A stretch of 64,000 bases of DNA, taken from the NCBI RefSeq assembly GCF_002899825.2, contig NZ_PPED02000003.1, positions 700,263 to 764,262 on the forward strand, in the 5' to 3' direction. Both the position numbers and the translations under genes were made by a program. Source of the stretch: Chryseobacterium phosphatilyticum. GTDB lineage: Bacteria; Bacteroidota; Bacteroidia; Flavobacteriales; Weeksellaceae. Below are positions 28,409 through 36,469 of this stretch, piece after piece. Each line of letters begins with the position of its first letter. Position 1 is the first letter of the stretch. A model generated the notes under the pieces. The model worked only from the letters and a program-made list of their open reading frames with translations, was not told where the DNA came from and did no database searches.

Positions 28409-29350
28409 ATGGAGCAAAACATTTTAGATTGTGTGATCGTTGGATCGGGGCCTTCTGGTTTCACAGCTGCTATCTACGCAGCAAGAGCAGACTTAAAACC
28501 TGAATTGTATACAGGTTTGGAGCCGGGCGGACAATTAACGACAACTACTGAAGTTGATAATTTCCCAGGGTATCCGGCAGGGATTACAGGTCCTGAAATG
28601 ATGATGGATCTGCAAAAACAGGCAGAAAGATTTGAAACCAAAGTTCATTACGAAATGATCACTAAAGCCGAATTTTCCAAAGAAACAGGCGGTGTTCACA
28701 AATTATATGCAGGGAATAAAGAAATTTTAGCAAAAACGGTTATCATTTCTACAGGAGCTACTGCTAAATATCTGGGTCTTGAAGACGAAAAAAAATATGC
28801 AGGAGGAGGGGTTTCCGCTTGTGCTACATGTGACGGATTTTTCTATAGAGGAAAGGATGTTGTTGTGGTAGGAGCAGGAGATACAGCAGCTGAAGAAGCA
28901 ACTTATCTTGCAAAACTATGCAGAAAAGTGACATTATTGGTAAGAAAAGACGTTTTCAGAGCTTCCAAAGCGATGGTTCACAGAGTAGAAAGTACTCCGA
29001 ATATTGAAGTGAAATTCCACCATGAACTGATTGCTATTGAAGGAGAAAACAGCTTGGTAGAAAGAGCCGTGGTGATCAACAACCAGACTCAGGAAACTTC
29101 TAAGATTGATGTGGAAGGAATCTTCATTGCTATTGGCCACAAGCCTAATACGGATATCTTCGCAGGTCAGATAGACCTTGATGAAAATGGATATATCTCA
29201 ACCGAAAAAGGGTCTACAAGAACCAACCTTCCGGGAGTTTTTGCAGCAGGTGATGTGCAGGATCATATCTACAGACAGGCAATTACAGCTGCGGGAAGCG
29301 GATGTATGGCTGCGATGGATGCAGAAAAATACTTAGCTGAGCTACATTAA
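28409..29350 (+). CDS. trxB: thioredoxin reductase
   Basis: A 313-aa flavoprotein that uses NADPH to reduce thioredoxin. The FAD fold opens with IVGSGPSGFTAAIYAAR, the redox-active pair is CATC (Cys138 and Cys141), the NADPH motif is VVVGAGDTAAEEA, and the C-terminal FAD motif is GVFAAGDVQDHIYRQ. Length and all key residues are normal. Single gene closed by a terminator. Confidence 0.97.
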   Translation: MEQNILDCVIVGSGPSGFTAAIYAARADLKPELYTGLEPGGQLTTTTEVDNFPGYPAGITGPEMMMDLQKQAERFETKVHYEMITKAEFSKETGGVHKLYAGNKEILAKTVIISTGATAKYLGLEDEKKYAGGGVSACATCDGFFYRGKDVVVVGAGDTAAEEATYLAKLCRKVTLLVRKDVFRASKAMVHRVESTPNIEVKFHHELIAIEGENSLVERAVVINNQTQETSKIDVEGIFIAIGHKPNTDIFAGQIDLDENGYISTEKGSTRTNLPGVFAAGDVQDHIYRQAITAAGSGCMAAMDAEKYLAELH

Positions 29351-29371
29351 TATCAACTCGGTAATACATAC

Positions 29372-29401
29372 AAAGCGTACCCAATAGGGTGCGCTTTTTT
29401 T
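29372..29401 (+). terminator. terminator of trxB
   Basis: AAAGCGTACCC pairs with GGGTGCGCTTT (one G-T pair), four-base loop, followed by seven T. Confidence 0.85.
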
Positions 29402-29527
29402 ATTCTACATTTGTCAAAAATCATATTATTATCAAAGGTTTAATTAAAGTAAAATATTATAATGAAAACATGATATATTTGTGAAGTTTCAAAATGATTT
29501 AATATAAAACTTAGTAAAATAACAGGT

Positions 29528-29905
29528 ATGAAAAAAGTAACTGCTATCGGCGGAATTTTCTTTAAATGTAAAGATCCGGAACAGGTAAACGACTGGTACA
29601 AAACGCATCTTGGGGTAGAAACCAGCCCTTACGGTGCCAAATTCGATTGGAAAGATGCCGATACCGATAAAAAAGGATATACATTGTGGAGTCCGTTTAA
29701 AGATTCTACCCAATATTTTGAACCTTCCGTAAAAGATTTTATGATCAATTATCATGTGGAAAATATTGAAAATTTGGTAGAGGAGTTAAAAAAAGAAGGA
29801 GTAACCCTATTGGATGAGATCACTACTTATGAATACGGAAAGTTTGTACATATCATGGATCCCGAAGGAAACAAGATTGAATTGTTTGAACCGGCAGGAG
29901 TGTAG
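29528..29905 (+). CDS. VOC-family (glyoxalase-fold) protein
   Basis: A 125-aa protein with the two beta-alpha-beta-beta-beta units of the vicinal-oxygen-chelate fold: GGIFFKCKDPEQVNDWYKTH at the start and HIMDPEGNKIELFEP at the end. The last Glu and one His are potential metal ligands. Substrate unknown. Flanked by terminators on both sides, so it is transcribed alone. Confidence 0.88.
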   Translation: MKKVTAIGGIFFKCKDPEQVNDWYKTHLGVETSPYGAKFDWKDADTDKKGYTLWSPFKDSTQYFEPSVKDFMINYHVENIENLVEELKKEGVTLLDEITTYEYGKFVHIMDPEGNKIELFEPAGV

Positions 29906-29924
29906 TAACATCTGTCTTATAGAA

Positions 29925-29957
29925 TAAAAACGGCTTCCATTGGAAACCGTTTTTTTA
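29925..29957. terminator. bidirectional terminator
   Basis: AAACGGCTTCCA pairs with TGGAAACCGTTT with one mismatch, followed by a T-run. It lies between convergent genes. Confidence 0.75.
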
Positions 29958-29975
29958 TTTAATGGTTTTATATAG

Positions 29976-30830
29976 TTAGTCTAGAATATAGATTTTCTTT
30001 TCTTTAAGATTGAACCCGAGTTTTTTGCCCAACCAGTTGATGCTTGTTTTGCCTTCATAAATAAGTCCTTCTACAAAAGATACTTTGGGCTTTTCAACGG
30101 TTGCAAAAGATGTTGAAACAGAAGGAATATTCCCTACATAGAATTTAGTAATCAGGTCAGGGTTAAATTCACTCTTTTGCTCAAGCAGCTTTAAATTTTC
30201 TTTTTTCAAACCTAATGTGCTGATAAGCCGATCACTGAACCAGAATGAATCATTACCTGATCCGGAATCCAGCAGAACATTGATTTTATAAGTATTATTC
30301 AAAAGAATGTAAGTTGAGATATCAAGAGACTGATCAGCATTGGTTGATAACTGAATATCCATGACCTTATTGCTTTTTAGCTTTTCTTTCGGAAAGATAA
30401 GTTCTTTGGTCGTGTAATCGATGATGAATTCCGTATCATAAAGCATGGACAAAGAAATAAGTCCGTCAATTCCCTTAATCTCTGTATCATAAGTTGCATA
30501 CCAGGTATCTTTAAACTTTTTACCGTTAAGGGTGATCTCTTTTGATTTAAATAAAGGAACCGTTATTTTCTCACCCGTAGCACGAAAAGCAGTCAGGTAG
30601 TTATACGTTTCTTTCTGGCCCAGGTTTTTGTAAAAGTTGCCCAGCAAAAGATTGATGCCGGCTCCCGTATCAAAAATAAAATTTCCTTTCTTTCCTTCTA
30701 TCTCGGCTTCCACCAGCATATGTCCTGAAGGGAGTATTTGTAAGGGCGTTTTTTGAGCAAGAGCAACTGAAGAATATAGAAATACAGATGCCGTAACAAA
30801 TGACTTTTTAATAAATGATTGAGTAAACAT
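29976..30830 (-). CDS. secreted retropepsin-like aspartic protease
   Basis: About 284 aa from the ATG at 30830 (the ATG at 30863 would place 11 residues before the signal peptide, which ends SSVALAQ). Two catalytic motifs are intact: FIFDTGAGINLLL and VLLDSGSGNDSFW, one per lobe. The family is exported or periplasmic and its substrates are mostly unknown. It is a relative of the motif-less protein at 17387. It stands alone between terminators. Confidence 0.85.
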   Translation of the reverse strand: MFTQSFIKKSFVTASVFLYSSVALAQKTPLQILPSGHMLVEAEIEGKKGNFIFDTGAGINLLLGNFYKNLGQKETYNYLTAFRATGEKITVPLFKSKEITLNGKKFKDTWYATYDTEIKGIDGLISLSMLYDTEFIIDYTTKELIFPKEKLKSNKVMDIQLSTNADQSLDISTYILLNNTYKINVLLDSGSGNDSFWFSDRLISTLGLKKENLKLLEQKSEFNPDLITKFYVGNIPSVSTSFATVEKPKVSFVEGLIYEGKTSINWLGKKLGFNLKEKKIYILD

Positions 30831-30941
30831 GTAAAAATAGTTATTGTTTTTAGTGATGTTCATAACCGGATGAACTTTGCAAATATAATGTATTCTCTTG
30901 GGACGGAATTACTGAGCATATCACATTGCCTATCTTACAAT

Positions 30942-30970
30942 AAAAAAACCTGCTTCAGGATTGAACAGGC
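30942..30970 (-). terminator. terminator of the XRE-type regulator gene
   Basis: On the minus strand CCTGTTCA pairs with TGAAGCAGG (one bulged G), followed by seven T. Confidence 0.65.
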
Positions 30971-30979
30971 TTGCAAAGA

Positions 30980-31360
30980 TTATTTCTTTTTTAATTTTTC
31001 ATTTTCAGCTTTCAGAAGAGTGATTTGCTCTTTCAAAAGTTTGATATATTCTTGTTGGCTTTCCAGTAAATACTCAGGAATATTACAGTATTGGTTATAA
31101 TTCCCAGATTGATTACTTGTGTTAGAACTACTATCATTAAAAGTAAGGTTCTGTACCACTGTTGCAGGTCTGTCTTCTTTAATATCTTCCACGGATACAT
31201 CAAGAACTTTGGCTAATTTCTCCCATTCATCATCAAATATTTTCACTTCTCCATTTTCTTTTCTGTTGTAGTTGGAGACATCGGTTGCAATAATATCAGC
31301 AATCTGCTGCTGCGTATAACCTTTCTGCTTTCTTAGAGTTCTTAGTTTTTCCATTGTCAT
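30980..31360 (-). CDS. XRE-family regulator with C-terminal coiled coil
   Basis: A 126-aa protein. Residues 3-60 form a Cro/CI helix-turn-helix (LRKQKGYTQQQIADIIATDV), then a polar Asn/Ser-rich linker, then a leucine-zipper-like coiled coil (ITLLKAENEKLKKK). It is the first gene beyond the CRISPR array, 82 bases away and on the same strand as cas13b. A -7 element lies just upstream, so it has its own promoter. This architecture is common in Chryseobacterium outside CRISPR loci; a link to the array is possible but unproven. Confidence 0.85.
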   Translation of the reverse strand: MTMEKLRTLRKQKGYTQQQIADIIATDVSNYNRKENGEVKIFDDEWEKLAKVLDVSVEDIKEDRPATVVQNLTFNDSSSNTSNQSGNYNQYCNIPEYLLESQQEYIKLLKEQITLLKAENEKLKKK

Positions 31361-31377
31361 AGGGTGGTGTGTTTTTA

Positions 31378-31385
31378 CAAATATA
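31378..31385 (-). promoter_or_regulatory. -7 promoter element for the XRE gene
   Basis: Minus strand reads TATATTTG, an exact TAnnTTTG, 18 bases before the start codon. The upstream half is weak (TTTC near 31407-31410). It abuts the array terminator stem. Confidence 0.6.
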
Positions 31386-31386
31386 G

Positions 31387-31440
31387 AAAAAATAGCGGTA
31401 ATAGGAGAAAACTATTTCTTGAGTCTTACCGCTATTTTTT
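31387..31440 (-). terminator. hairpin terminator abutting the CRISPR array
   Basis: AAAAAATAGCGGTAA at 31387-31401 and its exact reverse complement at 31426-31440 form a 15-bp stem with U-runs on both sides. It ends one base before the first repeat. For a minus-strand array transcript, it is the natural stop. Confidence 0.75.
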
Positions 31441-31441
31441 A

Positions 31442-31990
31442 GTTGTGAGTACCCTTCAAACTGTGATACGTCCCAACCAGCCCTTCATCTAATGAAGATT
31501 GGAATTAGTTGTGAGTACCCTTCAAATTGTGATACGTCCCAACTTCCAATTTATCAGCCGTCTGTAATGTTACGTTGTGAGTATCCTTCAAATTGTGATA
31601 CGTCCCAACGAAGCCGAATCCAGGACCTTCAACCCTGAGGTTGTGAGTACCCTTCAAATTGTGATACGTCCCAACAACCAATGCTTAACGATGTGCTGGA
31701 ATGGTGTTGTGAGTATCCTTCAAATTGTGATACGTCCCAACCTATGACTTCTGCGTTGTGGTTTTGGAACCGTTGTGAGTACCCTTCAAATTGTGATACG
31801 TCCCAACTCCGGGAGATCCGGGAGAAGCTGCCGAGACGTTGTGAGTACCCTTCAAACTGTGATACGCCCCAACGTGGTAAGACTTGTATATTTACTCCAT
31901 GGAGTTGTGAGTACCCTTCAAAATGTGATACATCCGAACCTGTTGAAATTACTTCAATACTTTACAGAGTTGTTAGTACTCTTCAAATGC
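31442..31990 (-). CRISPR. type VI-B CRISPR array, eight repeats plus a decayed ninth
   Basis: 36-bp repeats start at 31442, 31508, 31574, 31640, 31706, 31772, 31838 and 31904; a truncated copy begins at 31969. The plus-strand repeat begins GTTGTGAGTACCC and ends TACGTCCCAAC. Seven spacers are exactly 30 nt and the last is 29, the type VI-B geometry. Variants: T at position 11 in repeats 3 and 5, C at position 20 in repeats 1 and 7, C at position 30 in repeat 7, three changes in repeat 8. The minus-strand form (GTTGGGAC...TTTGAAGGGTA..CACAAC) matches, from memory, the direct repeat of Riemerella anatipestifer Cas13b, so crRNAs should be minus strand, co-directional with cas13b 80 bases upstream. 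Confidence 0.97.
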
Positions 31991-32070
31991 ATTATGTTTT
32001 TTTCTAGTTAAAATAAAAGAATATTTTTATAGTGTTATATGTTGATTTCAAAGATCTTTAAAATAATAAA

Positions 32071-35000
32071 CTAGCTATTTTCTTTCAACTTTTGAACTGC
32101 TAATTTTACCAAGTCCAGATATAGCTCTGCTACAGTATTATTTTGTATTTCTGGATAGTTTTTCCTGATGAAATTATAAAATTGCACTGCCGGCAATTGG
32201 TTGTGAGCAAACTGGTTTCTAATCAGTATGACAAGAAAAAGAAGCCGTACCATTTCAGATTTTGTTTCAAGTATTTCAGAAGGAAGAGTTTTAAAGTCAT
32301 TTTCCTTGAGGCTTTCAAGCCAAAAGTCTTCGTCTTCCTTATAGAAATTAGAATTTTTTCTTAAAATACCGTTTACTAAGTACATTTTGAAGTTAGGATG
32401 CCAGGCATTCTTTTGGTCTTCTATCTCAAATTCTCTGGGATGGTTTACTCCGTCCCAGGACCAGTTGGATAGGGTCTGCAACTCCAGATTCTGGATTTCT
32501 TTAAAAAGTCTTTCTCTTCGGATTACTTCATAGGAATTTTCACCTATAGAAAGTTCTCTTTCCAATTGTTCTTTGTTCCAGATCTTATTTGGGTCATAAG
32601 ATAATAGCATTAAAACCTTATGATCAAGCAAAAAGCGATTAAATTTTCCTAAGTCCTTAAGTTTAATAGTAGGTTCGTAGATTTGTTTGCTTCTAAATGC
32701 TGTTGTTTTGCTCCAAATAAAATTGTCTTTTATAATGTTTGGGCTGTTGTCACCTTCTTCTCTCAGACTTTGTGCAAGAGCAATTCTTTCTTTTTTTGCT
32801 CTTTCTTCCTGTGTCATATAAAACTCATCAAGCGAAAGCGTTGTTGGATAGTGAAACACATTTTCAAATAGTTTTTCTGCAATCCTTTTCAGAAACAGAT
32901 CTTGTATTTTTACTTTTTTTATTTTGAGATCCTGTTTTAGTTTGATAAGATCTAGCTGGCTTTCTCTGCTATAATGTATACTATTCTTTGCAAAGTTGTT
33001 ATCTTTATACAGTTCACTATCCAAAAGCTCATTATAGTCTCTTTCCCAGCCATAGAAATGTTGGAAGCTATGTTCCGTTTTATACCCGTAGCTATACCAT
33101 TCAGCAAAAAGCTCAGGGTTCTCAGTTACTTTTACCCCTTTTATAAATGTAGGGTTGCTGTCAAACAAACCTCTGGAGAAAACAAGAGGTTTAGATAAAA
33201 CTTTATTTTTTTCTGTTTCTAAATCTTTTAATATATAATGCTTTTTCGGAAACAGATCTGCGGGCATTTGCTGTTTTATAAATTTGCGAAGAAACTTAGT
33301 GTTATGAGTATGTTGTTTTATATTTTCAGCCAGTTCTGAAAAATATATAGCTCTCTTTCTCAGATAGTTTTCATAAAACTTCTCAAAGTCTTTAGTCTCT
33401 GAGAAGCTATTAATAACCCAATTGTTCCAACAGGAGCTTCCATCTGAGGTATCCCATCCTTCTTTCAGAAGAAGAAATGCTTCTTGTGGTCTTTTTTCAA
33501 AATATGCAAGAGATTGTTGTAGCTGACTATGCTGGTAGCCTTTCCAGTTCTTTCTTTGCTCTGTAGGCATAAAACGCTTAATATCATCAGCCAGCCATGC
33601 GGCTATACGGCCAAGGTCACTATTAGAAAAAATAGACGTCTTAGGTGAATTTCTTCTCTGTTCCATTTTAGCTTTCAGTCGTTTTTCTTTAATAGAACTT
33701 AGCTTAGTCTCAGTGTCTTCAATCTCTCTTTCTATTAAAAGAGAAAGTTTTTCTGCATTTAAGGTTTCCTGCCCTTTTGCAGTAGTGTTGTTTCTTAGTC
33801 TTTTGCTTATTTGTGAGGCTGGAGCAGGAGTTTCAGGATCGTAATTTTTTATTTTTTCAAATCTTTCGGTCAGTTTGTTTTTTATAATTAGTTCTATATC
33901 TTTCGGTGTGGCGCCTTTCTCAAGTATTTGATAGAGTAGTGCAGGGATTTCGTTAAGAGATAGTAAGGCAACAGGCTCATCTATTCTCAGCCTATCTACA
34001 CCTTTTGCCTCTTTAGAAATCATGCTTACAATATTATACTTGCTTAGTTTTCCTTTTCTTTTTTGCAATTCTTCCGGCTGCTCTTTTCGCCTTTTATCTT
34101 TGAAAAGGTCAATTCCTTTTTTGGTGGTTTCGTCTGCCAAGATATGCATTGGAATGTTGTTGTCTATAAATGCATAAGATGGATTAGGGAAGATTTCCCA
34201 GCCATTGCTATCATTAGGTAGTTCCAATTGTTCTTTTATGTAATCTGCTTTAAGATTACTTATTTTGGAAAGTCTACCAAAAACTTTTATTCTGTCTTTT
34301 ACAATTCTTTCTGTTTGAAAGTTTGTCCCGTTAATATCCTTTATTCTTCTGTCATGAACATAATTTCCAACATGAACCTGAAATTTCAATGAAGTAGAAC
34401 TCAAATACTCATCTAAAAATCTTATAGCAAAGTAATTAAACTTATTTTCGTAGCGTTTTCTGATGACAGGATGAATGACTTTAGAATCTTCAAGGCTAAG
34501 ATCAGCATTTCCTTCTTTCATATACTCATTGATGTCCTCTACAAATCTTTCTTTTGTTTCTAAATCAAAAGCAGAGTAGACTTCATCCGGAACCTTACTT
34601 AGTTCATCAATGATTTGTATAAGCAAAGTTTCTTCATGAAATTCTGTTGAGAGCTTTTGCTGTATGCCTTTGAAGCATAGATAGGAGAAAACCCAGTGCG
34701 TAGCCATAAATTTCAAGCCACTTATTTGTTCTTCTCCTTGTTTTATAATTTTTGCTTTAAAACCTTTTACTCTACTTTTTAGATCTTCCATTTCTTTTCT
34801 TTCAAGAAACATACTGAGTAGGAATAGTATACTGCTTTGTGAAAAAGGAATTTTATTTTCCGCAGTTTCGGCTTCAGAATAAAAGGATTGATAGAAGCGT
34901 GAAGGCTTAATATTTTCCCCATCTCTATAAACCAAATGATTGAAAGCTGCGTTAAAAACTCCGTTTCTAATAGCCGTTTCATCATTAAGTTGTATTCTTT

Positions 35001-35559
35001 TGCCTTGGGCTTTAAGTTCTTTTAACCTTTGGATCTGCTGTTGGTATCGGATTTTGTATTCTTCTGAAAGGTTTTTATTAAGAAGTTGCTGTGTTTTATC
35101 ATCCTTTTTTTTGAGTTTTTTGATTTCATTGGTGGTTTTTACAAAAATAGCATCAAGTATTTCAAAAAGTTCAGAAGAAAATTCTATTGGTTTATGATAA
35201 TAGTGGGTGTAGAAGTTTCTTAGTTCGGAAATAGCTTTTAGAAGCAAAGAAAATTTTCTTTTGAAACCTATTTTATCATTGTCAGAGATTAAAAACCCTA
35301 TTACAGGAAAATGCATTTTTAGAAACTTGTTTTTTTTCAAAAAATCAGAATCCGCATCATTGTCTTTAAAGCATATATCTAAAAACTGAGCTGTGTTTAT
35401 GTTCTGATCTTTTCTTTCCGGAAAGAATTTTATTATAAATGCTTTAATAACATTGTCTATATTGTTTTGTGCTAGGTTGAAGAATCCCCCGAAAAAATAT
35501 TTATCCTGAAGTTTTGTGTGGTCGTAGTAGATACCCGAGCTAATCAGAGTTTTTTCCAT
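32071..35559 (-). CDS. cas13b: Cas13b RNA-guided RNA nuclease (type VI-B effector)
   Basis: A 1162-aa single-protein effector that cuts RNA matched by its crRNA. Both HEPN catalytic motifs are present near the ends, as in Cas13b: RNFYTH (Arg114, His119) and RNQFAH (Arg1114, His1119). The protein is Lys-rich, without membrane segments. Length lies within the Cas13b range. The array follows directly downstream. I find no csx27 or csx28 partner beside it and no cas1 or cas2 in the window; upstream lies a tRNA-Ser gene. Spacer acquisition would need help from another locus. Possible promoter: TATATTGG on the minus strand at 35597-35590 (one mismatch to TAnnTTTG). Confidence 0.97.
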   Translation of the reverse strand: MEKTLISSGIYYDHTKLQDKYFFGGFFNLAQNNIDNVIKAFIIKFFPERKDQNINTAQFLDICFKDNDADSDFLKKNKFLKMHFPVIGFLISDNDKIGFKRKFSLLLKAISELRNFYTHYYHKPIEFSSELFEILDAIFVKTTNEIKKLKKKDDKTQQLLNKNLSEEYKIRYQQQIQRLKELKAQGKRIQLNDETAIRNGVFNAAFNHLVYRDGENIKPSRFYQSFYSEAETAENKIPFSQSSILFLLSMFLERKEMEDLKSRVKGFKAKIIKQGEEQISGLKFMATHWVFSYLCFKGIQQKLSTEFHEETLLIQIIDELSKVPDEVYSAFDLETKERFVEDINEYMKEGNADLSLEDSKVIHPVIRKRYENKFNYFAIRFLDEYLSSTSLKFQVHVGNYVHDRRIKDINGTNFQTERIVKDRIKVFGRLSKISNLKADYIKEQLELPNDSNGWEIFPNPSYAFIDNNIPMHILADETTKKGIDLFKDKRRKEQPEELQKRKGKLSKYNIVSMISKEAKGVDRLRIDEPVALLSLNEIPALLYQILEKGATPKDIELIIKNKLTERFEKIKNYDPETPAPASQISKRLRNNTTAKGQETLNAEKLSLLIEREIEDTETKLSSIKEKRLKAKMEQRRNSPKTSIFSNSDLGRIAAWLADDIKRFMPTEQRKNWKGYQHSQLQQSLAYFEKRPQEAFLLLKEGWDTSDGSSCWNNWVINSFSETKDFEKFYENYLRKRAIYFSELAENIKQHTHNTKFLRKFIKQQMPADLFPKKHYILKDLETEKNKVLSKPLVFSRGLFDSNPTFIKGVKVTENPELFAEWYSYGYKTEHSFQHFYGWERDYNELLDSELYKDNNFAKNSIHYSRESQLDLIKLKQDLKIKKVKIQDLFLKRIAEKLFENVFHYPTTLSLDEFYMTQEERAKKERIALAQSLREEGDNSPNIIKDNFIWSKTTAFRSKQIYEPTIKLKDLGKFNRFLLDHKVLMLLSYDPNKIWNKEQLERELSIGENSYEVIRRERLFKEIQNLELQTLSNWSWDGVNHPREFEIEDQKNAWHPNFKMYLVNGILRKNSNFYKEDEDFWLESLKENDFKTLPSEILETKSEMVRLLFLVILIRNQFAHNQLPAVQFYNFIRKNYPEIQNNTVAELYLDLVKLAVQKLKENS

Positions 35560-35774
35560 AGGTGTTTTTAGTTTATTGTTAAAATTCTTCCAATATAAGA
35601 ATTAATAGGAAGATGAAAAAACGGGAAGCCGGAATAAGTGTTTATTGATCGGTTTTTTTGCATGGAAGGTAGATTAGAATTTTATATTTAAATTTGTTAA
35701 AGCAGGAGATGGAAAATAATTCCCTTGATTTCTAGTCTATTATTAAGTTTTGTTAAAATTTGTGTTGTAAAAGT

Positions 35775-35805
35775 TTTGCAGAAATTAAAAATCGTTCTAT
35801 ATTTG
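35775..35805 (+). promoter_or_regulatory. tRNA-Ser promoter, textbook Bacteroidota type
   Basis: TTTG at 35775-35778, exactly 19 bases, then TATATTTG at 35798-35805 (TAnnTTTG). Transcription would start a few bases later; the tRNA begins at 35840. Confidence 0.85.
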
Positions 35806-35839
35806 CACCACTGAAAACAACGATATAATCGGAGTTTAA

Positions 35840-35924
35840 GGAGAGTTGGCAGAGTGGTCGATTGCGGCAGTCTTGAAAACTGTTGACTGTAACAGGTCCG
35901 GGGGTTCGAATCCCTCACTCTCCG
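35840..35924 (+). tRNA. tRNA-Ser (anticodon TGA)
   Basis: 85 bases with the acceptor stem GGAGAGT/ACTCTCC, D arm with TGGTCGA, anticodon stem-loop GCAGT-CTTGAAA-ACTGT giving anticodon TGA, a long variable arm as in serine tRNAs, and the T loop GGTTCGAAT. CCA is not encoded. It lies just upstream of cas13b, on the other strand, with its own promoter and terminator. Confidence 0.95.
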
Positions 35925-35929
35925 CTTAG

Positions 35930-35962
35930 GGAGACGTTAATTTTTTAACGTCTCCTTTTTTT
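35930..35962 (+). terminator. tRNA-Ser terminator
   Basis: GGAGACGTTAA pairs perfectly with TTAACGTCTCC around four T, followed by seven T. Confidence 0.9.
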
Positions 35963-36469
35963 ATACTTGTAACATGTTGATTTCAGTTTGTCGTATTGTT
36001 TTTAAATAATGCAAAAATGTGTTCGAGTTTTGTGATATTTTCTTAAGCGAAAAAATATTCGACTTTAGAATATTCTATTATTCATTATTCTGTGTTCAAT
36101 ATTCCTCTAACCAATTAATCTTAAAGCTCAGGAACCTTATCTTTTTTGTGGAAATGTAATACAAAAAATGGTTTGTTTGGGCTAATAATGATAGCAGCTT
36201 AAAATAATAACAGTAAATAGAGTTTTTTTCCATGTAAAATTTTTATGATTTACCCTATGACAGGAGTTCGGAAGGCTTTAATTTCAAGTGAAATTTAGAA
36301 TTTTGGCGAGAAAAATCTGTTATTTTCGGAAATTCTTACAACTAAATCAAGGAGATAAATTGTTGTTATTGGAGGTGTTGCAGGTGTATTCTCTTGCGTT
36401 TAATGTACATGGATTAAATGACAGATATTTCGATGAAAAAATGCCCTATTTTGGATTATATAAATTATC
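35963..36469. other. about 500 bp without a supported gene
   Basis: AT-rich sequence between the tRNA terminator and the membrane regulator. It has repeated ATATTC words near 36050-36100 and a 62-codon frame at 36288-36476 that overlaps the next start and looks accidental. I see no RNA gene or clear promoter. Confidence 0.4.

Noticed and set aside
31681..32011. Plus-strand frames of 108 and 78 codons across the CRISPR array
   Set aside because: They are made of the repeat translated over and over (CEYPSNCDTSQ), a by-product of a 66-bp period divisible by three.
35697..35918. Minus-strand frame with MRDSNPRTCYSQQ start
   Set aside because: It is the antisense of the tRNA-Ser gene, a known false gene call.
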